Source of the DNA: Enterobacter sp. ENT03
GTDB taxonomy: Bacteria; Pseudomonadota; Gammaproteobacteria; Enterobacterales; Enterobacteriaceae
Assembly: GCF_019218745.1 (NCBI RefSeq)
Contig: NZ_JAHUXA010000001.1
Coordinates: 496,001-560,000, forward strand
Direction of reading: 5' to 3'
Length of the DNA: 64,000 bases
The position numbers and the translations under genes were made by a program. Within the stretch, counting starts at the first letter, position 1, and the number at the start of each line of letters is the position of its first letter. A model generated the notes under the pieces. That model worked only from the letters and a program-made list of their open reading frames with translations. It had not been told where the DNA came from and searched no databases. Shown in pieces: positions 39,296 through 46,953 of this stretch.

Positions 39296-40144
39296 CTAGG
39301 ACATAAAGTATTCCGAGAGTTTATTCGTTACGCTTTCAATGGAAAAAATACTTTTCTGGTGCGCCTGACGACAAGCTGCGTAGCGTTCATCCTGTTCTTC
39401 AAGTGCATTCAGCAAACGATCGGCGACCATCATCGCACCGGCTATCTCAGCAAACCCGTACTCACCCTCTCCTTTTAGCGCCACCGCCGCCTGTAAGTTC
39501 CAGTCAGAAAGACGATTCAGTGGCGCAGAAGAGCCGCGGGTTATGGACAGAATTCGTGAACCCTGCTGCTTCGCCAGCGCCAGGGCCTGCATCATATCTG
39601 CCGACGTTTGCTCAGTATGTACGACGATAATGCCCTGACTCTGTGGCTCAACCATCATGGAAGCAGGTGTGAGGTAAAAACGATCGACAAAGCTTGCCGC
39701 TTTACCCATTTTTATCAGGTTCATCTGTAAAAACAGGGCCACCGGCACCGCCGTCCCGACAGCATAGAGCGTGACGTTAGTCACCTTGTGAAGCCACGCC
39801 GCGGCTGCCTGCAACTCCTGCGTATTAATAATGGAATGGCTGTCACGAATACTCGCCACCACCGCGGCAATGTCCTCATTTCCCTGCACGGCTGGGCGCG
39901 CCGCCCCCTGCTCCAGCGCCAGGGCAGTTCTGAAATCCGAAAAGCCTTTGAATCCGAATGCCCGACAAAAGCGGGTGATGCTGCCTTCGCTGGTTTCAAT
40001 GCAATCCGCCAACTCGGTGATCGTGTGGCGCATCACAAAGTCAGGATTCTCCGCAACAAAACGGCTGACTTTTTCAAGGATCGGGCTGAGGCCAGAAGCT
40101 TCATTTCTGATGTTTATCAGCAAGTTAGTATTAATTTGACTCAT
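39296..40144 (-). CDS. MurR/RpiR-family transcriptional regulator
   Basis: A 282-residue regulator with an N-terminal RpiR helix-turn-helix (about residues 10-80; HTITELADCIETSEGSITRFCRAFGFKGF-like motif) and a C-terminal SIS sugar-phosphate-binding domain (about 110-250). The SIS domain shows YAVGTAVPVALFLQMNLIKMGK and GIIVVHTEQTSADMM in place of the usual GxS and SxSGxT loops. Family members sense phosphorylated sugars. It is divergent from the PTS operon across 120 bp with a CRP-like box, so it most likely controls that operon. The effector is unknown. Confidence 0.88.
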   Translation of the reverse strand: MSQINTNLLINIRNEASGLSPILEKVSRFVAENPDFVMRHTITELADCIETSEGSITRFCRAFGFKGFSDFRTALALEQGAARPAVQGNEDIAAVVASIRDSHSIINTQELQAAAAWLHKVTNVTLYAVGTAVPVALFLQMNLIKMGKAASFVDRFYLTPASMMVEPQSQGIIVVHTEQTSADMMQALALAKQQGSRILSITRGSSAPLNRLSDWNLQAAVALKGEGEYGFAEIAGAMMVADRLLNALEEQDERYAACRQAHQKSIFSIESVTNKLSEYFMS

Positions 40145-40165
40145 TTTTAGCCTATTTACTCAACA

Positions 40166-40181
40166 TGCGAACACAATCACA
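40166..40181. promoter_or_regulatory. CRP-like box in the divergent regulator/PTS promoter region
   Basis: TGCGAACACAATCACA matches the CRP consensus TGTGAnnnnnnTCACA at nine of ten half-site positions (TGCGA for TGTGA). It is located 22 bp before the RpiR-type ATG and 84 bp before the EIIB ATG. An AT-only stretch (40200-40250) follows and may hold the -10 and the regulator's operator. Catabolite control would suit a PTS operon. Confidence 0.65.
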
Positions 40182-40264
40182 GCTTTACGCTCATGAAGAG
40201 ATAATAATTTTTTTTATTAAAAAACTTAAATAAATAATTATTTTCAAACCACAGGAGAAAATCA

Positions 40265-40540
40265 ATGAAAGGTCTGATTGTTTGCCGTACCGGCATGGGT
40301 AGTTCCTTAATGCTCAAAATTAAAGCACAAAAAATCATCGACAAGAACGGATGGGATGTCGAACTCGAACATGACGTCTTGTCCGGGCTGGCGACCTGGC
40401 AAGGGATCGACTTCGTGATCACCATGCGTGATCTTACCGAGGAAGTCGAAGCCGCCGGATTCACCGCCATCGGCATCACCGACCTGATGAACAGCGACGA
40501 AATGGAATCTGCACTCACCCGCATTGTTCAGGGCAACTAA
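40265..40540 (+). CDS. PTS EIIB component, ascorbate (UlaB/SgaB) type
   Basis: A 91-residue soluble phosphocarrier that passes phosphate from EIIA to the incoming sugar. The phosphorylated cysteine is Cys7 in IVCRTGMGSSLM, the P-loop-like motif of EIIB proteins of the lactose/ascorbate superfamily. ACAGGAGAAA precedes the ATG. First gene of the operon EIIB-EIIC-tktN-tktC-EIIA; the EIIC gene starts 17 nt after its stop. Sequence alone does not give the sugar. Confidence 0.9.
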   Translation: MKGLIVCRTGMGSSLMLKIKAQKIIDKNGWDVELEHDVLSGLATWQGIDFVITMRDLTEEVEAAGFTAIGITDLMNSDEMESALTRIVQGN

Positions 40541-40557
40541 CCCCTCCCGGAGGAAAT

Positions 40558-41823
40558 ATGGAACTCCTCAAGTTTATTGTATTCGACATTCTCGGTGTAA
40601 CCCCACTATTAGTTGGCTTTATCGCGTTAATCGGTTTGCTGATCCAGCGTAAACCCATTGAAAAAGTGCTTTCTGGCACCTTTAAAACCATTGTGGGATT
40701 TTTGGTTTTTGCCGGTGGTGCCGGGCTAGCCGTAAGCTCACTGGGTAATTTCCAGACACTGTTCAGCGCGGGTTTCGGCCTGAAAGGCGTTATGCCGCTG
40801 GCCGAAGCGCTAACCGGGCTGGCGCAGACAAAGTTTGCCATGTGCGTGTCGTTAATTATGGTGATTGGCTTTGTCTGGAACCTGATTTTTGCCCGCATTA
40901 CCCCGTTCAAATATATTTTTCTGACCGGCCAACATAACCTGTACTTGTCTGCCCTGCTCACCGTGACGTTAAAGGCGCTGGGCTATGGCGATGGCGTCAC
41001 CATCCTTGTTGGATCAGTACTATTAGGACTGGCAGCCTGTATTTATCCGGCCATCGCGCAGCCCTGGATGCGCAAGATTACGGGTAATGATGAAATCGCT
41101 ATGGGCCACTATGTCACGCTGGCCTATGCCGCATCTGGCTGGATTGGTTCTAAAGTTGGCGATCCAAAAGATTCAACGGAAAAGCTGAATTTGCCAGGCT
41201 GGCTGGGAATATTTAAAGATTACATTGTCTCGGTTTCTATATCAGTCAGCATTTTCTATTACATCGCCGCGCTGGCAGCCGGGAAGATGGCGGTGAGTGC
41301 CGTGGCAGGCGGCATGCACTGGCTGGTATATCCACTCTTTCAGTCGCTGACTTTTACGGCATCGCTCTACATCATCATTACCGGTGTACGCCTGCTGTTG
41401 TCTGAAATCGTGCCCGCCTTTCTCGGTATCTCGGAAAAATTTATTCCCAACGCAAAGCCGGCTCTGGATTGCCCGGTAGTCTTTCCCTATGCGCCAACGG
41501 CTACCGTGCTTGGGTTTATCTCATCCTTTGTCGGTGGTCTGCTGGTGATGGGGGTACTGGCGCTCGCGGGTCAGACGGTAATCATCCCTGTCGCTATCCC
41601 CTACTTCTTTATTGGTGCCACCGCAGCCGTTTTCGGTAACGCCTCTGGAGGCTGGAAAGGCGCCGTCGCTGGCAGCTTCATTACCGGCATTCTTATCGGC
41701 ATCGGTCCGGCACTCATCTATCCCATCATGGAGTCGGTTGGCCTGTCTGGTACCAGCTTCCCGGAAACTGACTTCGTCGCCCTTGGGCTGGTGGTGTATT
41801 ACATCGGCAAAATGCTGCCCTGA
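40558..41823 (+). CDS. PTS EIIC permease, ascorbate (UlaA/SgaT) family
   Basis: A 421-residue membrane permease with about ten to twelve hydrophobic segments, resembling UlaA: family-type blocks include LTGQHNLYLSALLTV, GDPKDSTEKLNLP, AAVFGNASGGWKGA and GIGPALIYP. CCCGGAGGAAAT precedes the ATG. In this family the permease and EIIB/EIIA are separate proteins, as here. Genes for ascorbate-6-phosphate breakdown (lactonase, decarboxylase, isomerase, epimerase) are absent, and transketolase genes follow instead, so ascorbate is an unlikely substrate. Confidence 0.9.
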   Translation: MELLKFIVFDILGVTPLLVGFIALIGLLIQRKPIEKVLSGTFKTIVGFLVFAGGAGLAVSSLGNFQTLFSAGFGLKGVMPLAEALTGLAQTKFAMCVSLIMVIGFVWNLIFARITPFKYIFLTGQHNLYLSALLTVTLKALGYGDGVTILVGSVLLGLAACIYPAIAQPWMRKITGNDEIAMGHYVTLAYAASGWIGSKVGDPKDSTEKLNLPGWLGIFKDYIVSVSISVSIFYYIAALAAGKMAVSAVAGGMHWLVYPLFQSLTFTASLYIIITGVRLLLSEIVPAFLGISEKFIPNAKPALDCPVVFPYAPTATVLGFISSFVGGLLVMGVLALAGQTVIIPVAIPYFFIGATAAVFGNASGGWKGAVAGSFITGILIGIGPALIYPIMESVGLSGTSFPETDFVALGLVVYYIGKMLP

Positions 41824-41835
41824 TAAGGAATGAAT

Positions 41836-42633
41836 ATGAACATTGATGAACTGAAAGCCCATGCGCTAGCCGCCCGCCGCGATATTGTGAGCATGATTTA
41901 CGAATCAGGTATCGGACATCCTGGCGGCGCATTATCCATTATCGACATCCTCACCTGGCTCTATCACACGGAGGTCGATCTGGAGACGTTTCCACGTGCC
42001 AAAGTGGTAATGAGCAAAGGTCATGCTGTGGCTGCGCAATACGTCATGCTGTATCAGAAAGGGAAAATCGCACGTAACGAATTCAGCACCTTTCGCCAGA
42101 CAGGATCCCGATTGCAGGGGCATCCGAGCGTAAAATCGTTGCCTGATGTGGATGCAACCACCGGGTTACTGGGTCAGGGGCTGTCGATTGCGCTGGGTAT
42201 GGCAGCCGCTAAAAAACACGTCCGCGATCCGCACCGGGTGTTTGCCATTATCGGCGACGGCGAAATGCATGAAGGACAAATATGGGAATCGTTGCAACAA
42301 GCCGCGCATATGAAAATGGATAATCTGGTGGCCATTATCGACGCGAACGGATTCTCCTCCCACGATCCGGTGGATCAGGTGATTAACCTGGAACCGCTGG
42401 CAGATAAAATCCGGGCTTTTGGCTGGCACGTGCTGGAGATCCCGGATGGCAACGACATGCATCAGGTTGCGGACACGCTGTTACTGTCATGTCATCTGAA
42501 AGGAAAACCGCTCGCTATCATAGCCCGTACCACGAAAGGCAGCGGCGTCAGTTATATGGAAAACAACGGGGAGTGGCATTCAAAAACTCCCAGCCCAGAA
42601 CAGTATCAGCAGGCCATGGAGGAGTTACAGTGA
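41836..42633 (+). CDS. Transketolase N-terminal (TPP-binding) subunit
   Basis: A 265-residue stand-alone N-terminal half of transketolase. Two ATGs compete: 41830 directly abuts the AAGGA site, whereas 41836 lies at a proper six-base distance (MNIDELKAHALAARRD), so I choose 41836. The TPP motif GDGEMHEGQIWE begins at residue 140 and ends with the metal-binding Asn171 in IIDANG. HPGG (about 28-31) and SKGH (about 60-63) are transketolase active-site blocks. It needs the C-terminal partner encoded next, whose ATG overlaps this stop codon (TGATG). Split transketolases of this kind are known in archaea and in some bacterial sugar operons. Confidence 0.92.
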   Translation: MNIDELKAHALAARRDIVSMIYESGIGHPGGALSIIDILTWLYHTEVDLETFPRAKVVMSKGHAVAAQYVMLYQKGKIARNEFSTFRQTGSRLQGHPSVKSLPDVDATTGLLGQGLSIALGMAAAKKHVRDPHRVFAIIGDGEMHEGQIWESLQQAAHMKMDNLVAIIDANGFSSHDPVDQVINLEPLADKIRAFGWHVLEIPDGNDMHQVADTLLLSCHLKGKPLAIIARTTKGSGVSYMENNGEWHSKTPSPEQYQQAMEELQ

Positions 42634-43544
42634 TGAAAGCACCCCGCGATGAAATCGGTAATGCGCTGCTTGCCCTGAAAGAAAAGGGCTACCCTGTTGT
42701 CGTTATCGACAGCGACCTGGCAAGTTCCACCCGCACCGATCAGTTCCAGCAAGCCTGGCCTGAGGCTTTTTTTGAAATGGGAATTGCCGAAGGTTCCGCG
42801 ATGAGTTTTGCCACCGGCCAGGCACTGGAAGGCGCTATTCCTTTCTATGTTAACTTCGCCATGTTTGTGACCGGTACGGCGTGGACACAACTGCGTCAGG
42901 CATGCTATGCACGGGCGAACATTAAACTGGTAGGTAGCCATCCGGGTATGGATGACGGCCCGGACGGTGCCTCACATCATGCGCTCGAAGATCTGGCGCT
43001 CACTCGCGTGTTACCGGGGATCACTATCCTGACGCCTGCGGATGCAGAGGAAATCGACGCGGCGTTCGAACAGGCCGTCAACATTGACGGGCCGGTTTAT
43101 ATTCGTGTCGCCCGCGAGCCAATGCCGGTGCGGGATAAAAGCCGGGTGCCGCGGGTGAGCGATATTGCCGCCGTTGAGGATTCGGGCAGTGACTTCGCGA
43201 TCCTCTATGAGGGAACGGTGCTGGAACAGGCTACCAACGGCTATCAGCAATTACTGGCAGCGGGCAAAACCGGCAAGCTGATCCATGTTGCTACCCTAAA
43301 ACCCTTTAACCGCCGCGTGTTTCTTGAACTCATCGACGGATGTCCGCGCATTGTTACTATCGAAAACCATAGTATTAATAGCGGCCTCGGTGGTCAGGTG
43401 GCAGAAGTGCTGGCAGAGGAAGGACAAGGCGTACGTCTGACCCGTCTGGGTACGCAGGATACCTTTACCGAATCCGGCAACAGTCGACAGCTTAAAGAAA
43501 AATATGGCATTTCTGCTGCCGCACTGTACAACGCGCTTCGTTAA
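42633..43544 (+). CDS. Transketolase C-terminal (pyrimidine-binding) subunit
   Basis: A 303-residue partner of the preceding gene, with the pyrimidine-binding domain (about residues 1-165) and the C-terminal transketolase domain (about 185-300). The Glu that activates the TPP aminopyrimidine is Glu53 in EMGIAEGSAMSFA. GSHPGMDDGPDGASHHALEDLAL is the usual substrate-loop region. GGAGGAG (42618-42624) sits eight bases before ATG 42633. Open frame extends upstream to 42489, but that part overlaps the N-terminal subunit in another frame. The one-base stop/start overlap supports equal production of both halves. Confidence 0.91.
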   Translation: MKAPRDEIGNALLALKEKGYPVVVIDSDLASSTRTDQFQQAWPEAFFEMGIAEGSAMSFATGQALEGAIPFYVNFAMFVTGTAWTQLRQACYARANIKLVGSHPGMDDGPDGASHHALEDLALTRVLPGITILTPADAEEIDAAFEQAVNIDGPVYIRVAREPMPVRDKSRVPRVSDIAAVEDSGSDFAILYEGTVLEQATNGYQQLLAAGKTGKLIHVATLKPFNRRVFLELIDGCPRIVTIENHSINSGLGGQVAEVLAEEGQGVRLTRLGTQDTFTESGNSRQLKEKYGISAAALYNALR

Positions 43545-43610
43545 TACGACTGGCAGGTCGATCACCGGCCTGCCCTTTCATAAAGGACATTATCGAAAAG
43601 GAGAGCCGCA

Positions 43611-44051
43611 ATGGCACATTCCCTTTTTACCGCCAGTCAGTTCCGGGAAAACTGCGCCAGCTGGCAGGATGCCGTCAGGCTGGCATGTTCGCCGCTAGAA
43701 GAAAGACAGCTCATTAGCACCGCTTATGCGCAGGCGATTATTGATGCAACAGAGAAGCATGGCCCCTGGTATATTTTAAGCCCGACATTTGCGCTACCAC
43801 ACGCGAGGCCCCACGAAGGTGTTCTCAGCCAGCACACGCATTTATCGCTTCTCGCGCTGAAAGATCCCGTCGCGTTTCAGAACTATTCCAATGTACGGCT
43901 AATTATCGTGCTGGCAGCTGCAGACAGCCACCAGCATGTTGACACCATTCAGCGACTGATGTGCTGGCTGGATGAAGGGGATCGCTTGCATCTGCTATCA
44001 ACCCTCCGCAGCGCCGGGCAACTTCACGCGGCGCTCTCTTCTCAGGCGTGA
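43611..44051 (+). CDS. PTS EIIA component, ascorbate/mannitol-fructose type
   Basis: A 146-residue EIIA domain protein that takes phosphate from HPr. The active-site histidine is His64 in [11 protein letters not shown]. The layout (N-terminal helix region, [31 protein letters not shown]) fits the UlaC/SgaA group. AAAGGAGAGCC precedes the ATG; the 66-bp gap from the transketolase gene contains no clear terminator. Its 3' end overlaps the convergent ycaD by ten bases, so the operon abuts the conserved chromosome without spacer and no terminator is visible after it. Confidence 0.9.
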   Translation: MAHSLFTASQFRENCASWQDAVRLACSPLEERQLISTAYAQAIIDATEKHGPWYILSPTFALPHARPHEGVLSQHTHLSLLALKDPVAFQNYSNVRLIIVLAAADSHQHVDTIQRLMCWLDEGDRLHLLSTLRSAGQLHAALSSQA

Positions 44052-45190
44052 GCCACTGGCGTTGGATGATGACCTGCTTTGCGCAGCAGCATCAACAGGT
44101 AGATGAACGAGACGCTGGCGATCATGATAAACAGTAAGTTGTCGGAATAACTTTGCATCAGCATGGCGGTAAAGGTCGGGCCAAACAGACTGCCGACGGT
44201 GTAGCTAAGCAGAAGTGCCTGATTCATCGCCACCAGCTGATGATGTTCGACCTTTTCGCAGGCCCAGGCCATGGCAACCGGATAGAGTGTAAAACCCGCC
44301 GCGCCGAGAACGAACAGCGCCGGTGCCATCGCAGCATTGCTGAGCATGGCGAAACATCCCATGATCACCACAAAAACTTGTACGCGTAATACCAGCAGAC
44401 GACCAAAACGATCCGCCAGCCGACCAATCGGCCACTGCCCGACGATACCGGCGCTAACCATCACAGCCATCCAGAAACCAATGCCCGCATCGCTCACGCC
44501 GCGATGGTTCAGCCAGAGCGGCATCAGACCATACAGCGAACCCAGTACAATGCCGGAAATAATGCAGCCGTTGACACCCAGACGCGCCTGACGCAGACGC
44601 AACATCGGCCAGACGCTGGTAGCTTCCTGATGTTCACTGTTCTGATCGACAATGCGGGTAAATACCAGTGGCAGGATCGCGGCCAGCACAATACCCGTCA
44701 CCCACGGCAGTACATGCATCAGTTCGGTCGACAGTTTGCTGACCATCAACTGCCCCAGCACCGTACCGATGTAATAAACCATCATATAGGCGGCCAGCAG
44801 ACGGCCACGGTTGCGTGACGTGCCGCTGCACATCAACGCACTTTCCACCACCACCCAGATCATGGCGCAGCCAATACCGGCGATGAATCGCCACAGCATC
44901 CAGTTCCAGAAGCCCACCATCAGACCGAGGCCGACACAGCCACTGGCGAACACCAGCGATGCAATGTAATAGCTACGGTTAAACCCCATGCGTTTAATCA
45001 GACGCCCGGTCAGCAGGGTACCGACAAGATTGCCGGTAAAAAAGGCGGAGCCGACCATACCAACCTGCCACACGGGAAGGTTTTCATGGGCGAGCCAAAG
45101 CGGGACGAGCGTATTCAGCGTTGCGATCGCCAGCGTCAGCAGTAACAGGCCGCAGAGCAGTAACAGCACCGGCCGGGTATAAGTAAACAT
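44042..45190 (-). CDS. ycaD: MFS transporter YcaD
   Basis: Major facilitator with twelve predicted membrane helices; its substrate is unknown. Conserved MFS residues include the loop 2-3 motif [14 protein letters not shown] and [14 protein letters not shown]. The ATG at 45190 ([14 protein letters not shown]) gives 382 residues as in E. coli, though its ribosome-binding site is poor. ATGs at 45229 and 45232 would add 13-14 residues behind a GGTGG, so the start is uncertain. The C terminus (PTPVAHA) is intact despite overlapping the PTS operon by ten bases. Confidence 0.87.
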   Translation of the reverse strand: MFTYTRPVLLLLCGLLLLTLAIATLNTLVPLWLAHENLPVWQVGMVGSAFFTGNLVGTLLTGRLIKRMGFNRSYYIASLVFASGCVGLGLMVGFWNWMLWRFIAGIGCAMIWVVVESALMCSGTSRNRGRLLAAYMMVYYIGTVLGQLMVSKLSTELMHVLPWVTGIVLAAILPLVFTRIVDQNSEHQEATSVWPMLRLRQARLGVNGCIISGIVLGSLYGLMPLWLNHRGVSDAGIGFWMAVMVSAGIVGQWPIGRLADRFGRLLVLRVQVFVVIMGCFAMLSNAAMAPALFVLGAAGFTLYPVAMAWACEKVEHHQLVAMNQALLLSYTVGSLFGPTFTAMLMQSYSDNLLFIMIASVSFIYLLMLLRKAGHHPTPVAHA

Positions 45191-45419
45191 GGATGAAAAA
45201 CCGTGAGGGTGATCAGAATTCGAGCGCATCATGCCACCGGCAAAAACTTTGTCAATCTACCGAAAATGGCAAAGATGAGGTTTTTGAGCGCGTCGATTGA
45301 ATTTACTCATCCAACGGAACGGGGAAAGCCTGGAAGAAGTGATTAGCGTGATGTTTTATATGATTTATTTCTGAAATCAGACAATACATTCAGTAGAAAT
45401 ATTTCATGGTAGAAATAAA

Positions 45420-45450
45420 GTGAAACCGGGTGAACATCCCCCGGCTTCAC
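45420..45450 (-). terminator. dmsABC terminator
   Basis: Arms GTGAAACCGGG (45420-45430) and CCCGGCTTCAC (45440-45450), with one mismatch, lie 10 nt after the dmsC stop. On the minus strand the hairpin is followed by TTTATTTCT. The rest of the 270-bp gap to ycaD (45191-45419) shows no gene; ycaD's promoter must be there. Confidence 0.8.
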
Positions 45451-45460
45451 GGTGATTGAC

Positions 45461-46324
45461 TCAGCCCGCTATCGCCATGCCGACCGTCATGTGTAAACCA
45501 TAAAAAATGCCGCGGGCGATCATCTCGCCGGCCAGCACCAGCACAAACGCCAGCGACAGCAGCGGCACGGCAGGCTGACGGTTTTTAAGCTGTGGGATAA
45601 TCCACATAACCAGCGCCACCAGCAATAATACAACGCGCCACGCCATCAGGGTGCCATACGCTGGCACCAGTGCCGCCGCCTGCTGTACAGAGCTGGAAAT
45701 GCCTGCCAGTTCGTTGCCCTGTATCAGGCCAGCGACAAGGCTGATGATAAGCGCCACCAGCGTCACCATCGGTAAACCACGCATTGCGCAGACCTGAAAA
45801 CCGACCGCGCGCAACAGCAGGTAGCCCAGCAGTGGACCGGCAATCAGCATCGTCAGGAAAAAACCCAGCGGCGTCCACAGACTAAACCAGGTAGGAACGG
45901 TGTCGATACTGTCGTACACCCGGCCCATCATCCAGACAAATACCAGCCCCAGCAACGCCGTCACCACCAGCCAGACGCGTAACAGTGCAGGCGGCATCTT
46001 TTTCACCATCGCCAGCAGCCAGCCCACGCCGCCCACCGCAAAGAACAGCGCACCGCTGGCGATTTCATTGCTGAGCGCCGAGTGACCAATGCGATTCAGC
46101 GCATTAAACGCGCGCAGCGGCGATCCGAGATGCAGGGTCGACGCCACAAAAGCCAGTCCCATTAATATCCACAGACCGACCATTGCGGTGATGATCCGTT
46201 GACGTTGTGTCGAGGTCATTTCACTACGCAGCAGCGCAATAGCGAGTACGATAAATCCCCCCACCACACACTGACCGAACACGGTAAAAATCATCAACGG
46301 CCATTCATGCCATCCGTTACCCAT
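45461..46324 (-). CDS. dmsC: Dimethyl sulfoxide reductase membrane anchor subunit C
   Basis: Membrane subunit that oxidises menaquinol and passes electrons to DmsB. The ATG at 46324 (MGNGWHEWPLMIFTVFGQC) gives 287 residues as in E. coli; an ATG at 46387 would overlap dmsB. Eight hydrophobic helices are predictable. The Glu in SNEIASGALFF (about residue 87) corresponds to the residue linked to menaquinol binding in E. coli. It starts one base after the dmsB stop, consistent with a dmsABC operon. Confidence 0.95.
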   Translation of the reverse strand: MGNGWHEWPLMIFTVFGQCVVGGFIVLAIALLRSEMTSTQRQRIITAMVGLWILMGLAFVASTLHLGSPLRAFNALNRIGHSALSNEIASGALFFAVGGVGWLLAMVKKMPPALLRVWLVVTALLGLVFVWMMGRVYDSIDTVPTWFSLWTPLGFFLTMLIAGPLLGYLLLRAVGFQVCAMRGLPMVTLVALIISLVAGLIQGNELAGISSSVQQAAALVPAYGTLMAWRVVLLLVALVMWIIPQLKNRQPAVPLLSLAFVLVLAGEMIARGIFYGLHMTVGMAIAG

Positions 46325-46325
46325 C

Positions 46326-46943
46326 TCACACCTCCTGCGGGTTAGCCAGAAAGCCGGTCTTGTCCCCGGTCGGGCGGCTGTTGGCATTGGGTTTGATCAC
46401 AATATTCGGGCGGGTAAAACGCCCCGCAGGAAGCGGGGCCACCGCATCCAGCGTGCCGTACTTTTTACGCAGCTCGTCGATGGGCGCAAAATCCAGCGCG
46501 CGCAGCGGGCAGGACTCGACGCAGATCGGTTTTTTACCCTCCGCCACGCGCGCATGGCAGCCGTCACACTTGGTCATATGGCCTTTGGCGGCGTTGTACT
46601 GCGGCGCGCCGTATGGACAGGCCATGTGGCAGTAGCGGCAGCCGATACAGACCTCTTCGTTGACCACCACAAAGCCGTCGTCGCGCTTGTGCATCGCCCC
46701 GCTGGGGCAGACTTTGGTACAGGCCGGATCTTCGCAGTGGTTGCAGGCAATCGACAAGTAATACGCAAAGACGTTCTGTTGCCAGACGCCGTTGTCCTCC
46801 TGCCAGTCTCCCCCCGCGTATTCATAAATGCGCCGGAAACTGACGTCCGGGGTCAGATCTTTGTAATCTTTGCAGGCCAGCTCGCAGGTTTTGCACCCGG
46901 TGCAGCGGCTGGAATCAATATAAAAGCCGTACTGAGTTGTCAT
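46326..46943 (-). CDS. dmsB: Dimethyl sulfoxide reductase iron-sulfur subunit B
   Basis: Electron-transfer subunit with four [4Fe-4S] clusters. The 205-residue product shows the four cysteine groups: CTGCKTCELAC, CNHCEDPACTKVC, CIGCRYCHMAC and CDGCHARVAEGKKPICVESC. It has no signal peptide of its own and is exported, if at all, together with DmsA through Tat. Its start is ten bases after the dmsA stop, with GGAGTAACCC ahead of the ATG. Confidence 0.97.
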   Translation of the reverse strand: MTTQYGFYIDSSRCTGCKTCELACKDYKDLTPDVSFRRIYEYAGGDWQEDNGVWQQNVFAYYLSIACNHCEDPACTKVCPSGAMHKRDDGFVVVNEEVCIGCRYCHMACPYGAPQYNAAKGHMTKCDGCHARVAEGKKPICVESCPLRALDFAPIDELRKKYGTLDAVAPLPAGRFTRPNIVIKPNANSRPTGDKTGFLANPQEV

Positions 46944-46953
46944 GGGTTACTCC

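Noticed and set aside
38690-45190. Accessory block as a genomic island with attachment sites
   Set aside because: No integrase, tRNA, direct repeats or IS remnants are present at either end.
45233-45460. Possible small RNA gene between ycaD and dmsC
   Set aside because: Only the dmsC terminator hairpin is visible; there is no paired promoter and terminator of a separate unit.
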